Assembly: GCF_000183385.1 (NCBI RefSeq)
Contig: NC_014760.1
Span: forward strand, 62,001 to 126,000
Direction: 5' to 3'
From: Mycoplasmopsis bovis PG45
GTDB taxonomy: Bacteria; Bacillota_I; Bacilli_A; Mycoplasmatales; Metamycoplasmataceae
Length of the DNA stretch: 64,000 nt
The number at the start of each line of letters is the position of its first letter. The first letter of the stretch is position 1. Below the pieces are notes generated by a model that made no database searches, had not been told where the DNA came from, and saw only the letters and a program-made list of their open reading frames with translations. The position numbers were made by a program, and so were the translations under genes. This document shows positions 1-11,250 of the stretch, piece after piece.

Positions 1-2
1 AT

Positions 3-79
3 GCGCCCATAGCTCAACTGGACAGAGTGTTTGGCTACGGACCAAAAGGTTAGGGGTTCGACTCCTCTTGGGCGCGCCA
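3..79 (+). tRNA. tRNA-Arg (anticodon ACG)
   Basis: A cloverleaf can be folded: the 7-bp acceptor stem pairs bases 3-9 with 69-75, followed by discriminator G76 and encoded CCA at 77-79. The anticodon stem TTTGG/CCAAA closes the loop CTACGGA, giving anticodon ACG, the arginine CGN reader (A34 normally edited to inosine). The TTCGA T-loop is present. It is followed at once by a perfect hairpin and T-run. Confidence 0.95.
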
Positions 80-94
80 TATAACATTGTTACC

Positions 95-122
95 AAGTTA
101 GGCAAGTTGCCTAACTTTTTTA
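95..122 (+). terminator. Intrinsic terminator after tRNA-Arg
   Basis: A perfect inverted repeat (95-105 with 107-117, core AGTTAGGCAA/TTGCCTAACT) is followed by a T-run at 116-122 on the plus strand. It ends the tRNA transcript. The original comEC stop codon on the minus strand (98-100) lies inside the same hairpin. Confidence 0.85.
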
Positions 123-331
123 TTATTTGTATATATGTTTATGACTGATAGTACTATAAATCAAGCAAAGATGTTTAGTGAGACAATAAGTCAACTTGAT
201 GATATCTTTATTGTAAGTGGATATGAAAAATCTATTAATATATCTAACAATTTGTCTAAAAGAAAGTAGGCAAAATTCATAAAATCAACACTTCAGAAAA
301 ACATTATTGACATAAGGTAATAAATTTCAAA
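98..331 (-). pseudogene. comEC: comEC 3' remnant cut off by the IS
   Basis: This stretch carries the last codons of comEC on the minus strand. Bases 187-331 are the first copy of the 145-bp duplicated target and duplicate comEC codons also present in 2209-2353. Only 98-187 is unique, encoding 29 hydrophobic residues (beginning IVSLNIFAWF, ending KKVRQLA) before a TAA at 98-100. Before insertion the protein would have been about 462 residues. The fragment has no promoter or start of its own that I can see. Confidence 0.75.
187..331. repeat. 145-bp target duplication, left copy
   Basis: Bases 187-331 are identical to 2209-2353 by direct reading, base for base over 145 positions. The sequences diverge immediately outside each copy, apart from one T/A of ambiguity at the borders. 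The copies flank the IS exactly, so they are a target-site duplication. The repeated DNA is comEC coding sequence on the minus strand. Confidence 0.93.
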
Positions 332-345
332 TCCTACGTTTCCCA
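332..345. repeat. IS left terminal inverted repeat
   Basis: TCCTACGTTTCCCA, a perfect 14-base match to the reverse complement of 2195-2208. Similarity continues weakly inward. Confidence 0.9.
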
Positions 346-348
346 CTT

Positions 349-389
349 AGTCGCGAAAACACTCAGTTTTTGGCGACTATATTTTTTTT
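349..389 (+). terminator. Insulating terminator at IS left end
   Basis: AGTCGC (349-354) pairs with GCGACT (373-378); inner A-rich and T-rich arms extend the stem, and a T-run follows at 382-389. It lies between the left inverted repeat and the transposase promoter, so it would stop transcription entering from outside. This is a common way for insertion sequences to avoid activation by host promoters. Confidence 0.7.
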
Positions 390-432
390 ACAAAAAAAAT
401 ATAATTTATTATACTTTTATGCTTAAATATGA

Positions 433-438
433 TATAAT
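433..438 (+). promoter_or_regulatory. -10 box of transposase
   Basis: TATAAT at 433-438, only six bases before the ATG at 445. The predicted transcript would have almost no 5' leader, and no Shine-Dalgarno sequence is visible. Confidence 0.55.
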
Positions 439-444
439 AAAAAC

Positions 445-2118
445 ATGAAGAAGTCGAAAAATGATGCAAAAAGACAATGAAGAACATCAATAGCAAGAGT
501 TAAAAAAGGTGAATACTTATCAATTGGAGTGCCAAGACCAGATAACAAAGGTTTTGTATACAGATTAGGATATGGTTATTTGCATGAATTAAAACAATAT
601 CACGATGATCCGCTAACAATTATCAAAGCAATTATTGCAAACTTTCCATTGTCTTGAACAAAAGAACAAGCAAGAACTAAATTAGATGAGATTCTTAAAG
701 ATAAAAAAGAGACCAAAAAAGAAGTTTTAGAAAGGTTTAAAGGTTACGAAGTAGTTGAAAAACTATTTGATTATTTCAATATTTTTAACGATTGTTCTCC
801 CACAAAATCGACAACATTAAAAGATGTTGTTTTACAGTTGATTTATCAAAGAATTAAAAATCCAATAAGTGTTTTTAACACTTATATGACAGCAAAAAAA
901 GAAAAAATAGACACTTATTCAAAAAATTCATTTTATAGATCATTAGACTATATAGCAAAAAACAAAGATGAAATTTTAAGAAATTTAAATGCAAAAATTT
1001 GTGCAAATACTAACAGAAAAATTGATGTATTATGATTTGACGCAACAACTACTTATTTTGAAACATTTTCTCGTGAAGGTTATAAAAAACCTGGCTATTC
1101 AAAAGATGGAAAATTTAAAGAAGACCAGATTGTTATAGGCATGGCAACTGATGAAAATGGGATACCGTTACACTACAAAATATTTCCAGGAAATGTTACT
1201 GATTCAAATACTTTCATACCATTTATGCTTGAAATTGCAGATATTTATGAAGTTAACAGCGTAACTATAATTGCTGACAAAGGAATGAGTGTTAATAGAA
1301 ATATTAGATTTTTAGAATCTAAGAATTGAAAATACATAATCTCATATAGAATGAAAGCTGGAAGCAAACAATTTAAAGAGTATGTATTAGATGAAAAAGA
1401 TTATGTAAATGATGGTGGTTTGATATACAAAACTCGTGATATTGCATCTTCATACAATAAAAAAAGAATTAATGGACATTTTAGAAGACAAATAATTAGT
1501 TTTAGTCAAAAACGAGCAACTAAAGACAAAAACGATAGAGACATTTTAATTCAAAATTTCACTAAGAAAATGAATAAAGATAATCTTGTTTCTTGTGATG
1601 ATCTAGCGGGATCTAAAAAATATAGATTCTTCAAACCTATAAACAAAGGTGCATTTTATGAACTTGACATAGAAAAAATACAAGAAGATCAAAAATATGA
1701 TGGATACTATGTTTACGAAACAAACAGAACAGATTTATCAGTAAAAGAAGTTATTAATTTATATTCAAAACAATGACAAATTGAGTCTAATTTCAAGACA
1801 TTAAAAGGTAAATTATCTCTTCGTCCAATGTATTTATCAACTTGAAACCATATTGTTGGTTATATTTGTTTATGTTTCATTTCATTAGTGTTTTTAAACT
1901 ACATCATCTACATTCTAAATTCAAAATTAGGACTGACTGGAAAAAGTAAAATCACTGAGCATAAAGTGATTAATGTTATCAAAGAAGTTAAAGAAATTGA
2001 AGTATTTGTAAATAAACAAAAAATCGAAACTATACAAGTTTATAACAACGAGTTACAGGAAAGTTGGAAAACTTATCAAATATTATTAGAACTTTTAACA
2101 AAAGAAAAAGTCACTTAG
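445..2118 (+). CDS. IS1634-family DDE transposase
   Basis: Reads as one intact 557-residue frame when UGA is tryptophan. The DDE catalytic residues can be placed at about D199 (WFDATTTYFE), D278 (IIADKGM) and E447 (QIESNFKTLKG), the last in the context typical of IS4-superfamily transposases, where the acidic residue is followed by an aromatic and a lysine. The N-terminal part is basic and rich in lysine. A hydrophobic stretch near residues 470-495 follows the catalytic glutamate. The start was chosen as the ATG just after the TATAAT; it gives a full-length protein beginning MKKSKND. No internal stop or frameshift is seen, so the element may be active. The gene lies antisense to comEC. Confidence 0.92.
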
Positions 2119-2133
2119 ACATTACATTATAAA

Positions 2134-2180
2134 AAAACATAACTTATGAAATCAAAAATTTACATAATTATGTTTTCTTG
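2134..2180 (+). terminator. Terminator after transposase
   Basis: AAAACATAACTTATG (2134-2148) pairs with CATAATTATGTTTT (2163-2176) with one mismatch, followed by TTCTTG and TTTT. It ends the transposase transcript inside the IS and would limit read-through into the neighbouring gene. Confidence 0.6.
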
Positions 2181-2194
2181 TTTTATGCTTAAAC

Positions 2195-2208
2195 TGGGAA
2201 ACGTAGGA
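2195..2208. repeat. IS right terminal inverted repeat
   Basis: TGGGAAACGTAGGA, perfect reverse complement of 332-345. Confidence 0.9.
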
Positions 2209-2353
2209 TAAGTCAACTTGATGATATCTTTATTGTAAGTGGATATGAAAAATCTATTAATATATCTAACAATTTGTCTAAAAGAAAGTAGGCAAAATTC
2301 ATAAAATCAACACTTCAGAAAAACATTATTGACATAAGGTAATAAATTTCAAA
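2209..2353. repeat. 145-bp target duplication, right copy
   Basis: Identical to 187-331. Downstream of it the comEC reading frame continues without a break on the minus strand, showing that this copy is still joined to the 5' part of the gene. Confidence 0.93.
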
Positions 2354-3432
2354 TATTGGAGCAAGAATGATTCCAAAAATTAAAGATAAAGGATTTATTT
2401 CATTATTAATCTTGGCTATTATTGGAAGATTAAAAATATAAATTAGTGTAAATATTAATAATGATTTAAGAAAAGCCCATCTAATTTTTAGCAAGCGATT
2501 TAGCGCAAGTAAGATAAATGAGCAACTAAAGGAAAGAATGAATGATAGCGAAAAAACTAAGTCGCAATTTATTGTGAATACAACTATTAATGAAATCGCT
2601 CAGCCATCATAATATTTGAATTTGTAATTGCCAACTCTTTTTTGATGCTTAATAATTAGCATTATTAAACTTCTAATTGCCGACACAAATGAATTTAGCA
2701 GTGTGATATAACAAAATAAAAGTATGAATACAAAATATAATGTTTTTGTTTGCTTCTTAAATATTTTTTTAGCTAAAAATACAATAAAATAGAACAATAG
2801 GTCAAAATGCAATCCTGAAATGACTATCAGATGCGAAACATTAATCAACCTTGCCTTTACATTTGCAATTTGAGAATCGTTAATACCAAAAACCATTGTG
2901 CTTCAGTATCTAGCAAAGTAAATTTTATTTGAACCATAGGCATTAATTATCTTGCTTAAGCTATTTGTCTGATATGTCACTTTATTAACAATTGGATTGT
3001 TCACAACATATTTAATAGAGTTAGATAGCACAAATGATTTATCAAATTTTATATCTGATAAATTTTTATTTAAATTTCCTTTAACTTCAACTAGAGATCC
3101 TTGAACAATGCTTGATGCTGATACACTATTATTGCTATATACCAAAACATTATGTTTTGAGTTGCTGATTATAAAATAGTTAGCTCCTAGTTTCACAACA
3201 GTACCTCTTATAATGTATAACCCATTATCTAATAGAGGTTTGACAATCGTCGGCAACACTAAACATAAGTATAAAATAATTGCCAGCAATCCAGTTCCTA
3301 GACATTTTCAGTCTTTGTATAAAATATAAAAAGCTAAAATAATGTACGAAGTCATTCAAACATATCTAGTTTCGTAACTAAAAAGCGACAAATGGATAAA
3401 CAAAGGCAAAATAAATGATAGCAAGTTGGTAT

Positions 3433-3945
3433 TTACAAGATTAAAACTTTCTTTAGTTTTGAAAAAGTTTTTGGTCCGATACCTTTTAAATTTCGAATAT
3501 CATCTCATTCAATTCTTAATTTATTTTTCCTTAACTCAAGTAACTTCTTTGCTGCATTTTTTGATATGCCGAATTTTTTTAGTTGGTTCTCATTATTAAA
3601 TTCAAATCAATTAAGCTTATTATTGTTTGGAACCACTGTGTCATTTTTTAAAAAAGGAACAAAAAGTTTCTCGCTACTTTTATATTCTTTGTCTAGATTC
3701 ATTTTTGCAAGATCAGCATTTTTTTCTTTAACTACTGCTAGTATTTCACGTAATTTAACTCCTTTTTTAAAGTAATGCTTACCTTTAAATAGGACTGCAC
3801 CCGAAACATCGATTGATATAACATCACTATCATCAGTAGATATCTTTGAAAATGAAGTACGCTTTGATTCAAAAGTAATTGCTATTGTAGAAGCAGCAAC
3901 AGCAACTAAAACTATAGAACCAATTATTATTCTCTTGACTCTCAT
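3433..3945 (-). CDS. comEA: ComEA-like helix-hairpin-helix DNA-binding protein
   Basis: ComEA binds double-stranded DNA at the cell surface and hands it to ComEC. The 170-residue product has an N-terminal membrane anchor (about residues 5-24, IIIGSIVLVAVAASTIAIT), a middle domain resembling a SLBB/soluble-ligand-binding segment (VDVSGAV-like ISIDVSGAV at about 45-53), and a C-terminal helix-hairpin-helix motif (IRNLKGIGPKTFSKLKK). Two UGA tryptophans occur in the C-terminal half. The stop overlaps the comEC start region, so the two are translationally linked. Start chosen at the only upstream ATG that supplies the anchor. The gene is shorter than many ComEA proteins but has all expected parts. 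Confidence 0.8.
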
Positions 3946-3980
3946 TTCATCTTATAAGTTTTTAATTATTAAGGATGATT

Positions 3981-4019
3981 TAAAAAAGAAAAAATAAAGG
4001 AAAAACACAATGTTTTTCC
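3981..4019 (-). terminator. Terminator behind gpsA
   Basis: On the minus strand GGAAAAACA (4019-4011) pairs with TGTTTTTCC (4007-3999) and is followed by a T-rich tail (3998-3981). It closes the mnmE-tatD-rsmA-gpsA operon. Confidence 0.65.
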
Positions 4020-4039
4020 CAGCAAAATATTAATAATAA

Positions 4040-5038
4040 TTAGTTGTATTTTTCAATGAAGTCTGTTAATTTATGAACATCCTTGTTGTGATATAGGACA
4101 TCAATGATTGAACGCAAGAACGGAGCATTGATTGACTGGTTATCATTTAGTATTTCTTCTAATATTTTTGCATTGTGATATCCTTCGACTGTTTTAGTAT
4201 TTTCTTCTAAGACTGTTTTAAGGCCTTTTTCGGCAATTTGAGTACCAAAAAGAAAGTTTCTACTCTTTAAGCTTGAGCAGGTTAAAAATATGTCTCCAAT
4301 AGCAGATAGTTCTAAAGGCAATTCATTGTTAGATGTTTTGAATAATTCTTTATATATCTGATAGATCTCTTTAGCACCAGCAGCTAATAATGCTGATTCA
4401 GTGTTTTTGTATGGATGCATATAGGTTATTGCACCAATTCCAATTGCTAAAACATTTTTAAGTGCAGCAAATAATTCACTACCTTTTTCATCAGGATTAA
4501 CAACTAATCTAAAATATTTGTTATTAAACGTCTGAGAAACTTCAGTTAAAAATTGCTCATTTGGCCCTACAACATTAATCATTGTTAATGCATTTTCAAA
4601 TACTTCAGTAGCAAAAGATGGGCCCAATATTGAGCAGTAGTGCTCAATATTGCTAGAAAATTTCTCAACCAAGACATCAGAAAAGAATTTTTTAGTCTTT
4701 GAATCAATTCCTTTAGCAACATTTATGACTTTGATTTTTTGTGTTCCTAACACGTCTCTAATTTGACCTAAAACACTATCAATAGCGCTTGATGGAACAG
4801 CAAGTATCATTAAATCAAGTTCGCTTAATGCATCTTTTAAGTCTAACGTGGCTTTAATATTTTCAGGATTGTTAAATCTTCTATTGCCAAAATATTTAGA
4901 ATTTATGCCACTATTAATATCAGATATTTCTTTTTGATCAATTCCTCACATTTTTATTTTGTGGTTGTTATAAGATAAAACACTAGCCAACCCACTAGCT
5001 CAAGCACCTGTTCCAATTATGGTAATTTTTTTAGTCAT
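4040..5038 (-). CDS. gpsA: Glycerol-3-phosphate dehydrogenase [NAD(P)+]
   Basis: GpsA reduces dihydroxyacetone phosphate to sn-glycerol-3-phosphate, the backbone for membrane phospholipids. The 332-residue product has the N-terminal dinucleotide-binding motif IGTGAWASGLA, then ILAVPSSAI, a catalytic-region lysine in VAKGID, and the family segment around LKNVLAIGIGA, followed by the helical C-terminal domain (AIGDIFLTCSSLKSRNF, close to the family GDLxxTCxSxxSRN). Length is normal for the family. Two UGA codons fall at tryptophan positions in the first 75 residues. It ends the operon, 14 bases after rsmA. Confidence 0.95.
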
Positions 5039-5052
5039 AAATGCCTCCATAT

Positions 5053-5841
5053 CTAGTTTGATTCTAATTGCTCATATAGTTTAATAATTGTATCTAAATT
5101 AAGTTGTTGAATTCTAATATTCTCATCAATATTTAAAGTTTTATAAGCATTTTGAACTTTTTCTTGGTTATATGTTTGCTTTAAAGATCACATCAATTTC
5201 TTTCTTCTAGCACTAAAACAAAGCTTAAAAAATGGCTTTAAATTACTATAGTTATCATCCTTATTTTGATAAAAATCAAACGTTACAATAGCTGAATCTA
5301 CCTTTGGGACAGGAGTAAAATTATTTCGACCTACAAATAATTCTTTTTTAACTTTGGCAACATATTGACAAGTAATGCTTAATTTAGAATAATCAGGGCT
5401 ATTTGGAGTAGCAATTATTCGATCAGCCACTTCTTTTTGAACCAATAAAGTTGCTCTCTTAAATAAAAATCTATTGTCAATTATTTTTAATATTATATCG
5501 CTAGTTATATAGTAAGGAATGTTGCCAACTACTTCAAAACAGGCATATTGGTTCAGATCTGCTTCCAGAAAGTCTTTATGAATTAATTCGGTGCTTCCTA
5601 AATTAAAGTAATTATTTTCATTTAGGAAAGCAATCATATCTGTATCGATTTCAAAAGCTACATATTTTGAACATTTATCAACAAGAAATTTAGTTAAAGC
5701 ACCAGTTCCAGGACCAATTTCAAGAATTTTTTTGCCTTCAGGATTTATAATGTCTATTATTTTTTTTACAACATCTGCATTATTTAAGAAATTTTGTCCA
5801 AATTTTTTCTTAGCTCTTGGCTGTAAATAATTATTAGACAT
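5053..5841 (-). CDS. rsmA: 16S rRNA dimethyladenosine transferase RsmA (KsgA)
   Basis: RsmA dimethylates two adjacent adenosines in the 3' hairpin of 16S rRNA during small-subunit maturation. The 262-residue product begins near KKFGQNFLNN, the classic KsgA N-terminal motif, followed by the SAM-binding motif ILEIGPGTGALT and the catalytic NIPYYIT (NLPY-type). The C-terminal domain contains the family signature FSARRKKLM. One UGA tryptophan follows this motif. The start overlaps the tatD stop by eight bases, typical of this conserved tatD-rsmA pairing. Confidence 0.96.
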
Positions 5842-6595
5842 TTATCTTGAATAACCTCTTAGCATTTTTTAAAACTTTATCTGTAAATTTTTCTATAGAC
5901 ATTCCCTTAACTCCAGCAATATAGTTTGCTGTATGTTTAACATAATTTGGATAATTTAACATTCCTCTCTTACTTGCTGGTGGCAAATATGGAGCATCAG
6001 TTTCAGTTAAAATTTTCTCCACTGGTAGATATTGCAATACTTCTACTAAAGATGAATTATTTTTGTAAGTAGCTATTGCACTAAAGCTAAAATAACAACC
6101 TAAATCGTTAAACTTTTTAGCCCAATATAAATCACCACTAAATGTGTGAATCATAAATTGAACATCGCTATATTGTTTAAGTATTTCATATAGATCCTCA
6201 TAAGAGTCTCTCATGTGAACTACAACAGGCAGTTTAAACTTCTGAGCCACTTTTATTTGTGCAATAAACGATTCTTTTTGAACTTCTTTATTAGTGTCTG
6301 GATAGTGGTAATCTAATCCGATTTCACCGATAGCAACAACATCTTTAGTTAATTGACTTTCAATAATTTTTGCATCATTTGCACCGGTTGAATTATTGGG
6401 ATGAACACCGATAACAGGAAAGGCATAGTCAAAATGAGAGCAAATATTTAAAACTTCTAGATTTTCCTTGGGATCGCAACCAGTTATTAGCATTGCCGAC
6501 ACACCTTTAAAATAGGCTTTTTCGATAACTTGATAGTTGTCTTTATAATACTCTTTAATTGGATGAGTGTGGCAGTCGATATACTTTATACTCAC
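5834..6595 (-). CDS. tatD: TatD-family metal-dependent DNase
   Basis: A 253-residue TIM-barrel hydrolase of the TatD/YcfH family. Metal ligands can be seen in the N-terminal DCHTHP, in the GEIGLDY motif with its glutamate, in VVHMRDS and in MIHTFSG, and in the late TETDAPYL. TatD enzymes act as metal-dependent exo- or endonucleases and have been linked to DNA repair and fragmentation; the exact substrate here is not known. Start MSIKYID gives the standard length. Lies between mnmE (9-base gap) and rsmA (overlap) in one operon. Confidence 0.94.
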   Translation of the reverse strand: MSIKYIDCHTHPIKEYYKDNYQVIEKAYFKGVSAMLITGCDPKENLEVLNICSHFDYAFPVIGVHPNNSTGANDAKIIESQLTKDVVAIGEIGLDYHYPDTNKEVQKESFIAQIKVAQKFKLPVVVHMRDSYEDLYEILKQYSDVQFMIHTFSGDLYWAKKFNDLGCYFSFSAIATYKNNSSLVEVLQYLPVEKILTETDAPYLPPASKRGMLNYPNYVKHTANYIAGVKGMSIEKFTDKVLKNAKRLFKINV

Positions 6596-6604
6596 AGTTT
6601 ACTC

Positions 6605-7942
6605 CTACTTTCCGAGACAAAAGTTTTTGAACATTTCATCAAGCAGCAATTCATTATCAGCTCTACCAGTTATATCAGTAAGATGACTTCATGCTTGTCT
6701 AAGATCAATAATCACAACATCAGGATCATATCCATTTTCAATTGAATTTAATGCATCATCCAGCGATTTTTGAGCCTGTTTTATAAGCGCTAGCTGACGA
6801 GAATTGTTGACATATTGATCATTATTCAGATCAACATTTTTAAAAACAGAAACAAGTTTTTCTTTTAGCTCGTCTAAGTCATTTTGCTTTGCGCTCACAT
6901 ACAACAAATTATCGTCAATGTTTTTAACCAAGTCTTTTTTGTTTATTACTGGAATGTATACTTTATTAAGCGAAAGGGCTTTGCTTTTGATTTGTTCATC
7001 AAATTCATCATTTTTCTGACTGGGGTCATATATGTGAAGGACTACATCGGCCTTGTCAATTTGCTCGAATGATTTATCAATCCCAATTTTTTCAATTTTT
7101 TCTTTAGTCTCTCTTATTCCTGCTGTATCCACAAATTTAAATAATAATCCCTTATATTGCCACATAGCTTCTACAATGTCTCTTGTTGTTCCTGCAATGT
7201 CTGTTACTATGGCCTTGTCTTCTTCTAAAATTGAGTTTAGAATAGAGCTTTTTCCAACATTAGGCTTTCCTAAAATGGCTATTTTAATTCCTTCAAAGAT
7301 CATTCTAGAAGTTTGGCTAAGCTCAATAGTCTGATTTATTTTATTTCTAATTTGTTTTAATCTTGCTGTTAATTTGTCATTAAAAGGATTATCAAAATCA
7401 TATTCAGGATAGTCAATTGAAACTTCCATTTCGCCAATTAAAAAAGATAATTCTTTCTTTAACTCCTGAATATATAATGAAGTTTTTCCATCGAATTTTT
7501 TAATCGCTAATTTTGTCTGGCTAACTGTGCTAGCATGAATTAAATCATTAATTGCTTCAGCTTTTATAAGATCAATTTTCCCATTTAAAAAGCTTCTTCT
7601 ACTGAATTCACCTGGTTCAGCAAGTCTTGCGCCATTAGCTAATAATAGCTCAAGAATTCTATTGGTTATTACAACTCCGCCGTGGCAATTTATTTCAACA
7701 GTATCTTCACCAACAAAGTTGTTTGTGCCTAAAAATCACATGCACAATACTTCATCAACAATTTCATTATTGTTTAAGTTATCAACTATATTGCCAAATG
7801 TGATTGTATGGCTTTTGCCAACTTTACCGGTAAAAACTTTTTGCACAACATTAACACTATCGGGCCCACTTACCCTAATTATTGAGATTGCTTGGTTTAT
7901 CTTTCCACCTGATGAAATCGCTGTAATTGTGTCATTTATCAT
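6605..7942 (-). CDS. mnmE: tRNA modification GTPase MnmE
   Basis: With MnmG, MnmE modifies U34 of tRNAs that read two-fold degenerate codons. The 445-residue protein has the N-terminal folate-binding domain (starting [11 protein letters not shown], with [12 protein letters not shown] and [19 protein letters not shown]), a helical domain interrupted by a GTPase domain with P-loop GKPNVGKSS, switch [15 protein letters not shown] and NKKD, and the invariant C-terminal FCLGK whose cysteine is catalytic. UGA is used for tryptophan at several places. First gene of the minus-strand operon mnmE-tatD-rsmA-gpsA. Start is supported by the strong MI(N/D)DTI(T/A)A family N-terminus. Confidence 0.97.
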
Positions 7943-8069
7943 ATATCAATTTTACAATAATATAAAACTTGTGAATTGCATTAAAATGAACAAAAATGGG
8001 AAAAATATGTTGTTTGTCTCTATTTTTTACAGCTTTTTATTTATTAAGATTCTAATTGTTTATTAAGGT

Positions 8070-8744
8070 ATGGAAAATGAAAATAAGTTTTGTAGTATCT
8101 TCGCTCACTATGCAATTTTTATAAATAGTGTCAAATCAATTTCACTGATAAAACAAAATAGTTCAAGCGATCTAAAATTAAGAATAAGAATAATTATGAA
8201 TACTAAATTCTTAATTCATTCATTAGGTCTTAATTATTGTAAAACTCTATTTAGAAAATATAGAAAAAACATAAATGGCTTAATAAAGGATATTCTAACA
8301 AAAGAGTTAACTGAAGAGCAGATTTTGAATGATATTCCTAAAAGTAAACAAAAATATTTTGCTAAAAAATTAGAATCTATAAAAATATTAACAAATAGTT
8401 TTGTGCTCCCCTTTCCAAACAATGATTACTCAAATGTGTTTGAATATTTCAAAATTAAACCAGAAACAAATAATGATACAGCTTATAATCACTGTCAGTT
8501 AGTTGCTGTAAGTAAAGCTGATAGTAATAATAAGAGAATGGTTTTATATGGCATATCAAGTTCTTTATATGAATTTAAGCACACTAAGGATAAAAAATAT
8601 TTTTATAACGAAGATAAAAGTTACATAAACTGTGTATTTTTACCAATAAGCCTGAAATATAGAAGTTTTAGCCCTAATGAACTTAGTCAACACTATACCA
8701 AAGTCGATCAATCATTTTTAAACAAGCGCAATTTAAAGTATTAA
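8070..8744 (+). CDS. Hypothetical protein, 224 aa
   Basis: I do not recognise this protein. It is basic and mostly hydrophilic (many K, N, S, Y), with no signal peptide or membrane segment. Residues 25-60 could be helical; the C-terminal half is richer in aromatic residues. No catalytic motif stands out. It contains no UGA codon, which is mildly unusual for a gene of this length here. The start ATG at 8070 is preceded by a weak AAGG; a later start at 8196 is possible. The gene stands alone, divergent from mnmE and convergent with gap, sharing a terminator with gap. Confidence 0.6.
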   Translation: MENENKFCSIFAHYAIFINSVKSISLIKQNSSSDLKLRIRIIMNTKFLIHSLGLNYCKTLFRKYRKNINGLIKDILTKELTEEQILNDIPKSKQKYFAKKLESIKILTNSFVLPFPNNDYSNVFEYFKIKPETNNDTAYNHCQLVAVSKADSNNKRMVLYGISSSLYEFKHTKDKKYFYNEDKSYINCVFLPISLKYRSFSPNELSQHYTKVDQSFLNKRNLKY

Positions 8745-8766
8745 AAAACTCCTTGAAAAGGAGTTT
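8743..8766. terminator. Bidirectional terminator between the unknown gene and gap
   Basis: AAACTCCTT (8746-8754) pairs with AAGGAGTTT (8758-8766) around a 3-base loop. On the minus strand it is followed by six T residues, a good terminator for gap; on the plus strand the T-run is shorter. Confidence 0.8.
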
Positions 8767-8775
8767 AAGTAATTG

Positions 8776-9825
<1,050 letters not shown>

Positions 9826-9906
9826 TTATCCATTTTTCTTCTTTAATAGGTATATAGACATTAAATATAAATATGTGGCAACCTTTCCACTATTTTTTTG
9901 AAAAAT

Positions 9907-9939
9907 AAAACAGCATAATTTCACAAAAAATGCTGTTTT
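9907..9939 (-). terminator. Terminator behind serS
   Basis: AAAACAGCAT (minus, 9939-9930) pairs with ATGCTGTTTT (9916-9907), followed by ATTTTTC. It separates serS from gap. Confidence 0.75.
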
Positions 9940-9948
9940 ATATATAGA

Positions 9949-11217
<1,269 letters not shown>

Positions 11218-11250
11218 AAAACCTCTAATTTTATCTTTATAATAATAATT

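Larger units (their letters stand above)
332..2208 (+). mobile_element. IS1634-like insertion sequence (IS4 superfamily)
   Basis: A complete 1877-bp element bounded by 14-bp perfect terminal inverted repeats (TCCTACGTTTCCCA at 332-345, its complement at 2195-2208). It contains one intact 557-codon DDE transposase, a hairpin terminator just inside the left end, a promoter, and a hairpin terminator behind the transposase. It sits inside comEC, antisense to it, between two copies of a 145-bp target duplication. IS1634 elements of mycoplasmas are known for unusually long, variable-length target duplications, which agrees with family placement. Exact ISfinder name not determined. Confidence 0.9.
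2189..3508 (-). pseudogene. comEC: comEC, DNA-uptake channel, IS-truncated (439 of ~462 aa)
   Basis: ComEC/Rec2 forms the membrane channel that carries single-stranded DNA into the cell during natural transformation. The frame is open from ATG 3508 to a stop at 2189-2191, with several in-frame UGA codons. Recognition rests on the competence-domain motif around VSHLIVISGLHFDLL (cf. HLxAISGLH in the family) and on many hydrophobic segments on both sides; the C-terminal part also looks like the family (INPLSLIFGIILAP). The last 29 native residues are lost: after native residue 433 the frame enters the IS and adds ILRFPV before TAA. Because the duplicated target restores 48 codons, the product is nearly full length and may still fold. 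The start overlaps the end of comEA by 76 bases; a later start is possible. Confidence 0.82.

Noticed and set aside
135-269. Plus-strand frame of 44 codons in the left repeat copy
   Set aside because: The minus strand of the same DNA is comEC coding sequence, proven by the open frame through the right copy. The plus frame is a shadow.
2365-2590. Plus-strand frames (MIPKIKDKG..., then NINNDLRKAH...) looking like a broken gene
   Set aside because: They lie opposite the continuous comEC frame on the minus strand, which has convincing membrane segments and family motifs.
4040-5038. Many genes appear cut by TGA stops
   Set aside because: TGA falls at conserved tryptophans in gpsA, polC, lgt, pdhA and others; this is genetic code 4, not pseudogenes.
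7662-8066. Plus-strand frame opposite the mnmE start
   Set aside because: Shadow of the mnmE N-terminal domain.
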